From UBA2336 sp964597075 (GTDB lineage Bacteria > Bacteroidota > Bacteroidia > Cytophagales > Cyclobacteriaceae): 13,475 nt of DNA. Shown here in pieces: positions 8,024 through 13,475 of the stretch. The DNA lies in the NCBI GenBank assembly GCA_964597075.1, contig CAZQXC010000069.1:1-13475 (forward strand), given 5' to 3'. A program made the position numbers and the translations under genes. Below the pieces are notes generated by a model that worked only from the letters and a program-made list of their open reading frames with translations, was not told the origin of the DNA and did no database searches. The first letter of the stretch is position 1. Each line of letters opens with the position of its first letter.

Positions 8024-9100
8024 ATGAATTTGATTAATATGGCGCAACGCCAAGACCGCAATCTTATATTATCAGATACAGTGAAACTAGCTAAAAGAAA
8101 AGTTGACGGCACTCTTTATCGTGGCTTTGATATTAAGCCTTCAAAATTACCGCAGGTTCTGATAAAAAATATCTTTAATTGGTATCCATTTTGTCAGCTT
8201 AATCAAGTTACGGGTTGGCTCGTGCAGTCTTTAAAAACAAATACCAAAAATAAATTTGTCGAAATACACCTTCAAGATGAAGATGGTTCGATAATTGCTT
8301 CAGAAAAAACTTATCTAGGTTCAAAACCAGTCCCAGTAAAATTTCCCAATGGCTTAAATAATCTACGTAATTTCCATCAATATAATCTTGTTATAGAAGT
8401 TCCTGAATCAACAAAAGAATCAGTTTTTTTTATTGTCCACGAAGTTTTAGAACGTTCTGAAATTCTATCTCTATGTAAAGGCAAAGGAGTTGAAATTGGT
8501 CCCGGTAATAATCCGCAAGTTTTACCAAAAAAAGAAGTTGATGTTACCTACGTCGAGCAATATCCCCCAGAAGAATGGAATACTCTTTACAATGAGAACG
8601 GCAAATATTCTGTAGACCCTAAACTTTGGTCACTTTACCAGATTGGTGAAGCTGATTCCCTACCTGTACCGGATGAAAGCTTAGATTTCATTTTTTCCAG
8701 CCATGTTTTCGAACACTTAGCAAATCCTCTAGGTTATCTTGAATATTGGCACAGCAAGCTTAAGTCAGGAGGATTGATATTAGCTGTTGTTCCCGATGTT
8801 GCTGGATGCAAAGATTATGTTTATCGTCCTTGTTCTCTAACTGATTTACTAAAGGAGTACAATGACAAAATTATGGAACCAACTCTAGAACACTATGTCC
8901 GATGGGGAAAGTATCGAGCACCTGGTAAAGACCCAAAAACTTTTTACGAAGCAAAACGTTCTATTCACGTACATTTTTATACTAATAGCAACATGGCTGA
9001 ATTACTTGATTATGCCGTTAAAAAGCTCGGTTTTTCTTGGTTTAATATTCGGCATACTCCCAATCATAAAGACTTTTATCTTGTTTTAGCTAAAGCTTAA
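8024..9100 (+). CDS. Two-domain protein: unrecognised N-terminal domain plus class I methyltransferase
   Basis: A 358-residue protein. The C-terminal part is a class I methyltransferase: GVEIGPGNNP (155-164) is motif I, YVEQY (176-180) ends strand 2 with E178, DSLPVPDESLDFIFSSHVFE (211-230) and the following HL form the motif IV region, and LKSGGLILAVVPD (246-258) is the strand 5 area. The first 140 or so residues are not a known methyltransferase element to my eye; residues 55-140 alternate like a beta-sandwich (GWLVQSLKT, KFVEIHLQDEDGSII, YNLVIEV), which could bind a glycan, but this is only a guess. ATG 8024 is preferred to the in-frame TTG 8018; ATG 8039 is also possible. It is the last gene before the 117-nt gap that precedes the transporter genes. 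Confidence 0.8.
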   Translation: MNLINMAQRQDRNLILSDTVKLAKRKVDGTLYRGFDIKPSKLPQVLIKNIFNWYPFCQLNQVTGWLVQSLKTNTKNKFVEIHLQDEDGSIIASEKTYLGSKPVPVKFPNGLNNLRNFHQYNLVIEVPESTKESVFFIVHEVLERSEILSLCKGKGVEIGPGNNPQVLPKKEVDVTYVEQYPPEEWNTLYNENGKYSVDPKLWSLYQIGEADSLPVPDESLDFIFSSHVFEHLANPLGYLEYWHSKLKSGGLILAVVPDVAGCKDYVYRPCSLTDLLKEYNDKIMEPTLEHYVRWGKYRAPGKDPKTFYEAKRSIHVHFYTNSNMAELLDYAVKKLGFSWFNIRHTPNHKDFYLVLAKA

Positions 9101-9117
9101 ATTCAATTTTAAAGCTT
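9093..9117 (+). repeat. Imperfect A+T-rich inverted repeat at a gene end
   Basis: AAGCTTAAA (9093-9101) pairs with TTTAAAGCTT (9108-9117) with one bulged base and a 6-nt loop. The left arm covers the stop codon of the methyltransferase gene. There is little G+C and no T-run directly after it, so it is a poor intrinsic terminator; it could mark an mRNA end or processing site between the modification genes and wzm. Confidence 0.35.
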
Positions 9118-9144
9118 CATGATTAAATATTTTAATTATACAAT
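9116..9144 (+). promoter_or_regulatory. Weak candidate promoter upstream of wzm
   Basis: The 117-nt gap before wzm holds TACAAT at 9139-9144, a 5-of-6 match to a -10 box, with a poor -35 (TTCATG, 9116-9121) 17 nt before it. A transcript start near 9151 would leave about 65 nt of leader. The -35 is weak and the region is A+T-rich, so this may be chance. Confidence 0.25.
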
Positions 9145-9207
9145 TAGATAAAAATCACAGATAAAAATAAAATTAAATTTGACTCGGCAAAAAGAGAAGA
9201 GATAAAC

Positions 9208-9212
9208 AGGAG
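9208..9212 (+). promoter_or_regulatory. Shine-Dalgarno site supporting the TTG start of wzm
   Basis: AGGAG ends 5 nt before TTG 9218. No ATG follows in frame until codon 27, so this site supports a TTG start. Confidence 0.7.
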
Positions 9213-9217
9213 TTAAT

Positions 9218-10072
9218 TTGAATAAGGTTCAGATACGGGAAACATTATATACACCTAAAAGTCAGATTTTACATCCTCTAAAGCTATTCAGAGAAATGTA
9301 TGGTGACTTGTTCGCTTCTCGTGAATTAGCATGGCGTTTACTTGTGAGAAATATTAGAGGACAATATAGACGCTCTTTTTTAGGAATTACTTGGGCTATT
9401 ATACCTCCTGCTTTAACAGCAGCGGGATTAACATTTGCTAATAACACAGGAGTTTTAAATATAGGCGAAACTGATATACCTTATCCCGCTTACGTGATGC
9501 TTGGTACGGTTTTATGGCAAACCTTTTTAGAAGCACTTAATTGTCCTCAAATAGCAATAAATACTTCACGTCCGCTGCTTGCTCAAGTAAAATTTCCTCA
9601 TGAAGCGATTATTTTGACTCAACTGGGGCAGATATTATTTGATTTAATAATTAAACTGGCCTTTGTTATCGCTTTATTCATTTTATTTCGCGTATCTGTA
9701 AGTTGGACAATAATATTATCGCCAATTGCTATGATCAATTTAATTATATTAGGAACAGCTATTGGTTTATTACTAGTTCCTGCCACTAATCTAATTCAAG
9801 ATATATCTAGAGCAATGGAAGTAATAACTCTAGCTTGGTTCTTTTTGACTCCAGTAGCTTATCCTACTCCAGATAATCCCATCTTGAATTTCATAGTTAA
9901 GCTTAATCCAGTCACACCTTTACTTGTAACAGCAAGAGAATTGATAACTACAGGAGTACTTTCACAACCTTTTAGCTTTATTATTGTGAGTGTAATTGCT
10001 TTGATTGGACTAATTTTAGGTTGGTTGATTTATCGTCTTGCTATGCCTTATTTAATAGAGAGGATAAGTTAA
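9218..10072 (+). CDS. wzm: ABC-2 type polysaccharide export permease
   Basis: A 284-residue inner-membrane permease of the Wzm/KpsM/TagG type, which with the ATPase encoded next to it moves a lipid-linked polysaccharide across the inner membrane. The N-terminus has an amphipathic cytoplasmic stretch with REMYGDLFASRELAWRLLVR (25-44) and RGQYRRSFLG (47-56), the family's interface region, followed by about six hydrophobic segments (near 57-75, 90-108, 135-157, 162-187, 198-214 and 252-272). FFLTPVAYP (208-216) and LNPVTPLLVTARE (229-241) are highly typical. Translation starts at TTG: AGGAG lies just upstream, and the residues before the first internal Met (YTPKSQILHP) look like the family's conserved N-terminus. 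The stop lies 2 nt before the wzt start. Confidence 0.93.
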   Translation: MNKVQIRETLYTPKSQILHPLKLFREMYGDLFASRELAWRLLVRNIRGQYRRSFLGITWAIIPPALTAAGLTFANNTGVLNIGETDIPYPAYVMLGTVLWQTFLEALNCPQIAINTSRPLLAQVKFPHEAIILTQLGQILFDLIIKLAFVIALFILFRVSVSWTIILSPIAMINLIILGTAIGLLLVPATNLIQDISRAMEVITLAWFFLTPVAYPTPDNPILNFIVKLNPVTPLLVTARELITTGVLSQPFSFIIVSVIALIGLILGWLIYRLAMPYLIERIS

Positions 10073-10074
10073 GC

Positions 10075-11373
10075 ATGACTAGTAAAGCGACTGAAAATTA
10101 TTCGACATCATCTCAGATGAAAGATGATGATACGATTATCTCAATACAAGATGTTTCCAAAAAATTTTGTCGCAGTCTTAAACAAGCTTATGTTTATGGT
10201 TTAAAAGATATTACCGCAGAAGTATTTGGTACTTCCAGAGGAAGTCATGCATTAAGGAAAGGAGAGTTCTGGGCACTTCAAAATGTCAGTATTGATGTTC
10301 GTCGAGGTGAATCTTTAGGTTTAATTGGTGTTAATGGTAGCGGTAAAACCACTCTTTTAAGAATTATTAGTGGTTTGATTAAGCCAGATACTGGTTCTAT
10401 AAGAATAAGAGGTCGTATTGCTGCATTGATTGCTCTCGGTGCGGGCTTTAATCCTTTACTGAGCGGTCGAGAAAACGTCTACGTAAATATGTCTATTTTA
10501 GGTCTTTCTCGCCAAGAAATAGACGAAAGTTTCCAGAGCGTGCTGGATTTTGCTGAAGTATGGGATGCAATCGATGCTCCTGTCAGAACATATAGTTCTG
10601 GTATGAGAGCTAGACTTGGTTTTGCTTGTGCTATTTACACGAAACCAGATATCCTTTTGATTGATGAAGTTTTAGCAGTAGGGGACGCTAGATTTAGAAC
10701 AAAATGCTATCGCAAGTTAAATGAATTGAGGGAGAAAGGAACATCATTTGTTTTAGTTTCTCATAGTTCTAATGCCATTTTGAATATATGCAATACTACT
10801 GTTTACCTCTCTAAAGGGAATGTAGTAATGTGTGGAGAAACTGATTTAGTGATGAGCAAATATGAGGAGGATTTGCTTAAGATTGGTTCTGAATCGGGAA
10901 AAGGAGCTATGGCTGATATTAGCGATAATTCTCATAATACCGAAGAGTTGCATATACTTTCTATTTCATTTCAGGACGATAAGGGAAATATTCTAAATAC
11001 ACTTGTCAGCGGCAAACCGGCTTATTTGTATATCAGATGTAAAGCTTATAAAATGGTTGATAATGCGATAGTCGGTATCATCATTAGGGATATTAGCAAT
11101 CAGCATGACAGCATATTGAGTATTAATAGCGAAAGAGATAAGCAAACTTTAGAAATACCACCAGGAGAACACGAAATAAAATTAAAGATGCCCTATTGTG
11201 GATTGAAACCGGGGATTTATACGATAAAGCTTAATATAAGCAAACGTCCTTTCTATGTATACGATATGATTGAATCCTTTAGATTTGAAGTCCGCAGAAG
11301 TAGAAATATGAACCAATGCCATTTTTTCCAACCCCGTAGTTGGGAAATTGAAGAAGTTAAAGTTGAACGTTAA
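10075..11373 (+). CDS. wzt: Polysaccharide ABC transporter ATPase with Wzt-type C-terminal domain
   Basis: A 432-residue ATPase that powers the permease encoded upstream. The nucleotide-binding domain spans about 20-260: Walker A GVNGSGKTT (85-93), signature YSSGMRA (173-179), Walker B ILLIDE (193-198) and switch His230 in VSHSS. Residues about 290-427 form an additional beta-rich domain (LHILSISFQDDKGNIL, then GEHEIKLKMP and LKPGIYTIKLN), matching the C-terminal domain of Wzt from O-antigen exporters. In E. coli O8/O9a that domain recognises the modified non-reducing end of the chain before export, so this transporter may also read a terminal mark. ATG 10075 is chosen because GAGAGGA (10058-10064) precedes it at good spacing and it lies 2 nt after the wzm stop; a GTG or TTG start further upstream would run into wzm. 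Confidence 0.93.
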   Translation: MTSKATENYSTSSQMKDDDTIISIQDVSKKFCRSLKQAYVYGLKDITAEVFGTSRGSHALRKGEFWALQNVSIDVRRGESLGLIGVNGSGKTTLLRIISGLIKPDTGSIRIRGRIAALIALGAGFNPLLSGRENVYVNMSILGLSRQEIDESFQSVLDFAEVWDAIDAPVRTYSSGMRARLGFACAIYTKPDILLIDEVLAVGDARFRTKCYRKLNELREKGTSFVLVSHSSNAILNICNTTVYLSKGNVVMCGETDLVMSKYEEDLLKIGSESGKGAMADISDNSHNTEELHILSISFQDDKGNILNTLVSGKPAYLYIRCKAYKMVDNAIVGIIIRDISNQHDSILSINSERDKQTLEIPPGEHEIKLKMPYCGLKPGIYTIKLNISKRPFYVYDMIESFRFEVRRSRNMNQCHFFQPRSWEIEEVKVER

Positions 11374-11399
11374 GCTTGAAGCTTAAAATTGAAACTTAA
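11370..11399 (+). repeat. Palindrome and 13-nt-spaced direct repeat after wzt
   Basis: TTAAGCTT and AAGCTTAA (11370-11377 and 11379-11386) are perfect reverse complements around one G and include the wzt stop codon. Overlapping this, TTGAAGCTTAA (11376-11386) recurs as TTGAAACTTAA (11389-11399), 10 of 11 bases identical with a 13-nt period. This could be a weak 6-bp hairpin (loop TTGAA), a regulator site, or slippage-derived spacer; no T-run follows, so it is not a standard terminator. Confidence 0.45.
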
Positions 11400-11428
11400 T
11401 ATTTAAACTGAATATATATTGTAAATTT

Positions 11429-12166
11429 ATGATTACTCAAAAAATTGATTCATGTAGTCCTTTTCCTCACGACTTTCCCTATGAGGAAATATATGCCGAA
11501 AGAATACCATTACTACATATATTTAGAAGTGCTGTTGCCGATTTATACAGCAATCATGGTGGAAGAAACCTTTTATCTGTAAGTTTACGTAATTTTGCAT
11601 CCCTATTATTTTCGTCCCCAAACTATTTAGCTGTAGAATGTGGAGTTTATATGGGACATAGCTTAATCGCTTGCGCTCAAATAGCTAAGATGTATGGATT
11701 ACCAATACATATTTATGGTTTAGATACGTTTGCCGGGCTTCCAGAGCTTTCAGAAGTTGATAAGCTTTATGCTTCTAAAAACGTACTGAAAAAATCTGAT
11801 TTCTTATTTGCAGATACTTCTATTCATCAAGTTGAAGATAGAATCAAAGAAAAAAAGTTATCGAACTATATTAGTTTAATTCCTGGATTGTTCAGCGATA
11901 CACTTAGTAAACTTCCAGATAAAAAGTATTTTTTTGTTAATATCGATTGCGACCTTTACGAACCGCATTTGGAATGCTTAGAGTTCTTTTATCCCCGCAT
12001 GGAACGGGGTGGAATTATATTTTTTGATGATTATCATTCTGTTGAATTTACTATGGCACGTAAAGCTATAGATGAATTTATGGAAGGTCGTCCCGAAAAA
12101 CTTTTCCATCTTCGTTTTGGGGAAGAGCGTACAAATCACACAAAAGCTTTTATTGTTAAGTATTAA
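11429..12166 (+). CDS. TylF/MycF-like O-methyltransferase
   Basis: A 245-residue class I methyltransferase of the macrocin O-methyltransferase (TylF/MycF) type. Markers in order are AVECGVYMGHS (68-78, SAM motif I), IYGLDTFAGLPE (95-106, with the acidic residue at the end of strand 2), NIDCDLYEPH (171-180, D173 and D175) and IIFFDDYHS (196-204, D200 and D201). In MycF such aspartates bind the Mg2+ that orients the sugar hydroxyls. Characterised members methylate deoxysugar hydroxyls of macrolides; members in polysaccharide clusters probably methylate a glycan sugar, and that is the likely role here. It is preceded by 55 nt of A+T-rich spacer without a clear Shine-Dalgarno, and ends 33 nt before the next methyltransferase gene. 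Confidence 0.87.
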   Translation: MITQKIDSCSPFPHDFPYEEIYAERIPLLHIFRSAVADLYSNHGGRNLLSVSLRNFASLLFSSPNYLAVECGVYMGHSLIACAQIAKMYGLPIHIYGLDTFAGLPELSEVDKLYASKNVLKKSDFLFADTSIHQVEDRIKEKKLSNYISLIPGLFSDTLSKLPDKKYFFVNIDCDLYEPHLECLEFFYPRMERGGIIFFDDYHSVEFTMARKAIDEFMEGRPEKLFHLRFGEERTNHTKAFIVKY

Positions 12167-12199
12167 TTCAGCAATTCGACTATTAATACAAAGTTAACC

Positions 12200-12928
12200 A
12201 TGCAGAACTTTTTGAAAAACTTTATGAGAAAATCAATCGAGTCAAACAACTCAGTAGAGAATGATATTAGTGAAGAAAAACCAGAAATTTTCAACACGGG
12301 AGACACTGCTACATCTTCTGAATGGTCATCTGGAGAAGCTTCATTTACTCATCGAATTTATAAAGATTACGAAGAGTATAAAGAGCATCAACGTTCTAAA
12401 CTTGGTAAAATTAATCTAGTTAATTATGATATAAAATATCGAGAATCTCTGGCAAATAGACTTAATGAATTAAGTATATTGAAGCGAGGAGATAATATAT
12501 TATGTTTGGGGACACGCATTGGTACTGAATGTAAAGCATTTATTGATGTGGGATGTTTTCCTATCGGAATTGATTTAAATCCTGGGGAAAAAAATTCTTA
12601 TGTTGTTCATGGTGATTTTCATGATTTACAGTTTGCCGACGCATCTGTTGATTATGTTTTTACTAATTCATTAGACCATGTATTTAACTTTGATAAGGTA
12701 ATGGCTGAAGTTGTTCGAGTCTTGCAACCAAAAGGCGTATTTATTGCAGAAATCGTTGCTGGGACAAAAGATGAACATGGACGAGAACCGGGTTTATATG
12801 AAAGCTGCTGGTGGGAAACAGTAGAAGATGTAATCGACAAAATCATTGATTCTGGTTTCTTGCTAGAAAGAAGGGAAAGGTTCTCTTATCCTTGGGGTGG
12901 AGATCAACTGCTATTTCGCAAATGCTAA
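12200..12928 (+). CDS. Class I methyltransferase, last gene of the cluster
   Basis: A 242-residue protein with an unusual polar, acidic first 45 residues (SIESNNSVENDISEEKPEIF) that look disordered, a linker SFTHRIYKDYEEYKEHQRSK (48-67), and a methyltransferase-11-like domain. SAM motif I is ILCLGTRIGTE (100-110, a C-L-G variant rather than D-x-G), D125 ends strand 2 (GIDLNPG), GDFHDLQF (138-145) is the adenine-side motif, and DASVDYVFTNSLDHVFNF (147-164) with VVRVLQPKGVFIAEI (171-185) completes the fold. The substrate is unknown; the position after wzm/wzt and the TylF-like gene suggests the same glycan. ATG 12200 is taken as the start; ATG 12224 is possible and would remove only eight residues of the disordered part. 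Confidence 0.83.
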   Translation: MQNFLKNFMRKSIESNNSVENDISEEKPEIFNTGDTATSSEWSSGEASFTHRIYKDYEEYKEHQRSKLGKINLVNYDIKYRESLANRLNELSILKRGDNILCLGTRIGTECKAFIDVGCFPIGIDLNPGEKNSYVVHGDFHDLQFADASVDYVFTNSLDHVFNFDKVMAEVVRVLQPKGVFIAEIVAGTKDEHGREPGLYESCWWETVEDVIDKIIDSGFLLERRERFSYPWGGDQLLFRKC

Positions 12929-12929
12929 T

Positions 12930-13088
12930 TTATTTGTCAATATTTAGTATTTCTTTGAATAATTTGGATAAATCTATTAATTTGCCATCTATAGCTTTAA
13001 TAAATACTTCAAGAATTACGCAGCGATAACGGAAAATATAGTCTTGTAGATATTGAGAGCCAACCCTTCTTAATTTGCTGGACTTCAT
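12930..13088 (-). CDS. Doubtful 52-residue minus-strand ORF
   Basis: The reverse strand from ATG (complement of 13086-13088) to TAA (complement of 12930-12932) encodes 52 residues, beginning MKSSKLRRVGSQYLQDYIF and continuing with hydrophobic-basic helical text to NIDK. The frame continues open upstream of the ATG for 12 more codons to a stop. It would run tail-to-tail with the last methyltransferase gene, whose stop is 1 nt away. AGGA lies only 3 nt before the ATG, too close for a good ribosome binding site. I do not recognise it; it may be a small protein, the remnant of a larger gene, or chance. Confidence 0.22.
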   Translation of the reverse strand: MKSSKLRRVGSQYLQDYIFRYRCVILEVFIKAIDGKLIDLSKLFKEILNIDK

Positions 13089-13101
13089 AAGTCCTAGACT
13101 T
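13080..13101. repeat. Alternating inverted repeat GACTT/AAGTC/GACTT
   Basis: GGACTT (13080-13085) pairs with AAGTCC (13089-13094) around CAT, and AAGTC (13089-13093) can instead pair with GACTT (13097-13101) around CTA. The two hairpins exclude each other. The start codon of the doubtful minus-strand ORF is the CAT loop. The stems are short, so the effect may be nil. Confidence 0.35.
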
Positions 13102-13209
13102 GTTAAATCAAATTTATTCTGATACTAATTCTTTATCTTTATAAAAGTATATGGACAGGATTCTCTTTCTGTAAGATTAGTGCGGAGCAAATACAGGCAG
13201 CCGTAACAG

Positions 13210-13238
13210 TTAGCAAATGAAGCGTATCTTGGTATATA
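13210..13238 (+). promoter_or_regulatory. Weak candidate promoter for kpsF
   Basis: TTAGCA (13210-13215) and TATATA (13233-13238) are spaced 17 nt apart, with a start site expected about 25 nt before ATG 13270. A second -10-like TATAAA at 13244-13249 has no partner -35. The position after a 281-nt stretch without a forward-strand gene supports separate transcription of the downstream gene. Confidence 0.35.
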
Positions 13239-13269
13239 AAAGGTATAAAATAGTGTGAATACCACAAAT

Positions 13270-13475
13270 ATGCTATCAAATTTGATAAGTTCAAAGAGTA
13301 GTCATTTTTCACAAGTAGTTGAACTATTGAAATTAGAAGCTGATGCAATCACTAAAGCTGCAATTCGCTTAGAAGCACAGCAAGTTGATAAAGCGATAAA
13401 TATTTTACATAAATCTTCAGGTAAAGTAATTTTAGCCGGTGTGGGCAAATCCGGTCTAATTGGACGTAAAATCGC
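13270..13475 (+). CDS. kpsF: KpsF/GutQ-type arabinose-5-phosphate isomerase, 5' part
   Basis: The first 68 residues of a SIS-domain sugar-phosphate isomerase, cut by the window edge. After a variable N-terminus, LLKLEADAITKAAIRL (19-34) is the leading helix, and GKVILAGVGKSGLIGRKI (51-68) is the strongly conserved SIS nucleotide/sugar-phosphate loop of the KpsF/KdsD/GutQ family, where the lysine in GVGKSG is characteristic. The enzyme converts ribulose-5-phosphate to arabinose-5-phosphate, the first step towards Kdo. The C-terminal CBS pair usual for the family would lie outside the window. ATG 13270 is chosen; an in-frame GTG at 13255 is an alternative. The gene is probably transcribed separately from the polysaccharide cluster and may be unrelated to it. 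Confidence 0.88.
   Translation, partial: MLSNLISSKSSHFSQVVELLKLEADAITKAAIRLEAQQVDKAINILHKSSGKVILAGVGKSGLIGRKI

Larger units (their letters stand above)
12929..13269. other. Intergenic region between the cluster and kpsF
   Basis: This 341-nt gap is the longest in the window. It holds the doubtful minus-strand ORF, a small set of alternating GACTT/AAGTC arms near 13080-13101 and a weak promoter candidate near 13210-13238. I see no tRNA, no G+C-rich terminator hairpin with a T-run, no insertion-sequence ends and no long repeats. Confidence 0.6.

Noticed and set aside
8895..9089. 64-residue forward ORF in another frame
   Set aside because: It is fully inside the methyltransferase domain of the 8024 gene; the low-complexity hydrophobic text is an out-of-frame reading.
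9179..9208. TTGACT -35 box with TAAACA -10 before wzm
   Set aside because: The transcript would start about 3-4 nt from the TTG codon, leaving the AGGAG ribosome site untranscribed.
10021..10074. Upstream start for wzt inside wzm
   Set aside because: ATG 10075 has a GAGAGGA site at good spacing and lies just after the wzm stop; the added residues (MVDLSSCYALFNRED) do not look like an ABC ATPase N-terminus.
13139..13348. 69-residue minus-strand ORF
   Set aside because: It starts inside the conserved kpsF coding region, is its antisense shadow, and has a hydrophobic composition typical of reverse-frame translation.
1..13475. CRISPR array, tRNA, rRNA, insertion sequence or phage genes
   Set aside because: I saw no regularly spaced repeats, cloverleaf patterns, transposase motifs or phage proteins when reading both strands.
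1..13475. HIP1 (GCGATCGC) repeats as a cyanobacterial marker
   Set aside because: I did not find the octamer, so it gives no support for the host assignment; some cyanobacteria lack frequent HIP1.

Overview
This A+T-rich bacterial window is almost entirely one forward-strand gene cluster for making, decorating and exporting a surface polysaccharide (O-antigen, capsule or exopolysaccharide) by an ABC-transporter-dependent route. The host looks like a cyanobacterium. That is an inference from the general look of the proteins, chiefly the N-terminal region of the ABC-2 permease; there is no rRNA or photosynthesis gene here to prove it, and the cyanobacterial HIP1 octamer was not seen.

Region 1 (1-4538) holds sugar-building genes: the tail of an unidentified upstream gene, a GT-B transferase related to the CDP-glycerol glycerophosphotransferase / 2-epimerase group, a GT8-type transferase with a DAD metal site, an extended SDR sugar-nucleotide epimerase, and a GT4-like transferase. 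Region 2 (4581-9100) holds modification genes: an AlgI-type MBOAT acyltransferase, a class I methyltransferase, a membrane-anchored SGNH-like protein (the usual partner type for MBOAT acyltransferases), and a two-part protein with an unrecognised N-terminal domain before a methyltransferase domain. Region 3 (9218-12928) starts after a 117-nt gap with Wzm (permease) and Wzt (ATPase with a C-terminal substrate-recognition domain), followed by a TylF/MycF-like O-methyltransferase and another class I methyltransferase. Region 4 (12929-13475) is a 341-nt non-operon gap with a weak promoter candidate and a doubtful minus-strand small ORF, then the 5' end of a KpsF/GutQ-type arabinose-5-phosphate isomerase gene cut by the window edge.

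Working model: the transferases and epimerase build a glycan on a lipid carrier at the inner face of the membrane; the methyltransferases add methyl groups to sugars or to the chain end; Wzm/Wzt exports the chain, with the Wzt C-terminal domain perhaps reading a terminal mark; MBOAT and the SGNH-like protein add acyl groups in or beyond the membrane. No Wzx flippase or Wzy polymerase is seen, which fits ABC-type export. The close spacing (an 8-nt overlap, and gaps of 2-5 nt at several junctions) suggests one or two transcripts. I see no classical strong terminator, tRNA, rRNA, CRISPR array, insertion sequence or phage gene. The individual families are known; the most distinctive point is four methyltransferases plus an acyl-transfer pair around one Wzm/Wzt exporter.
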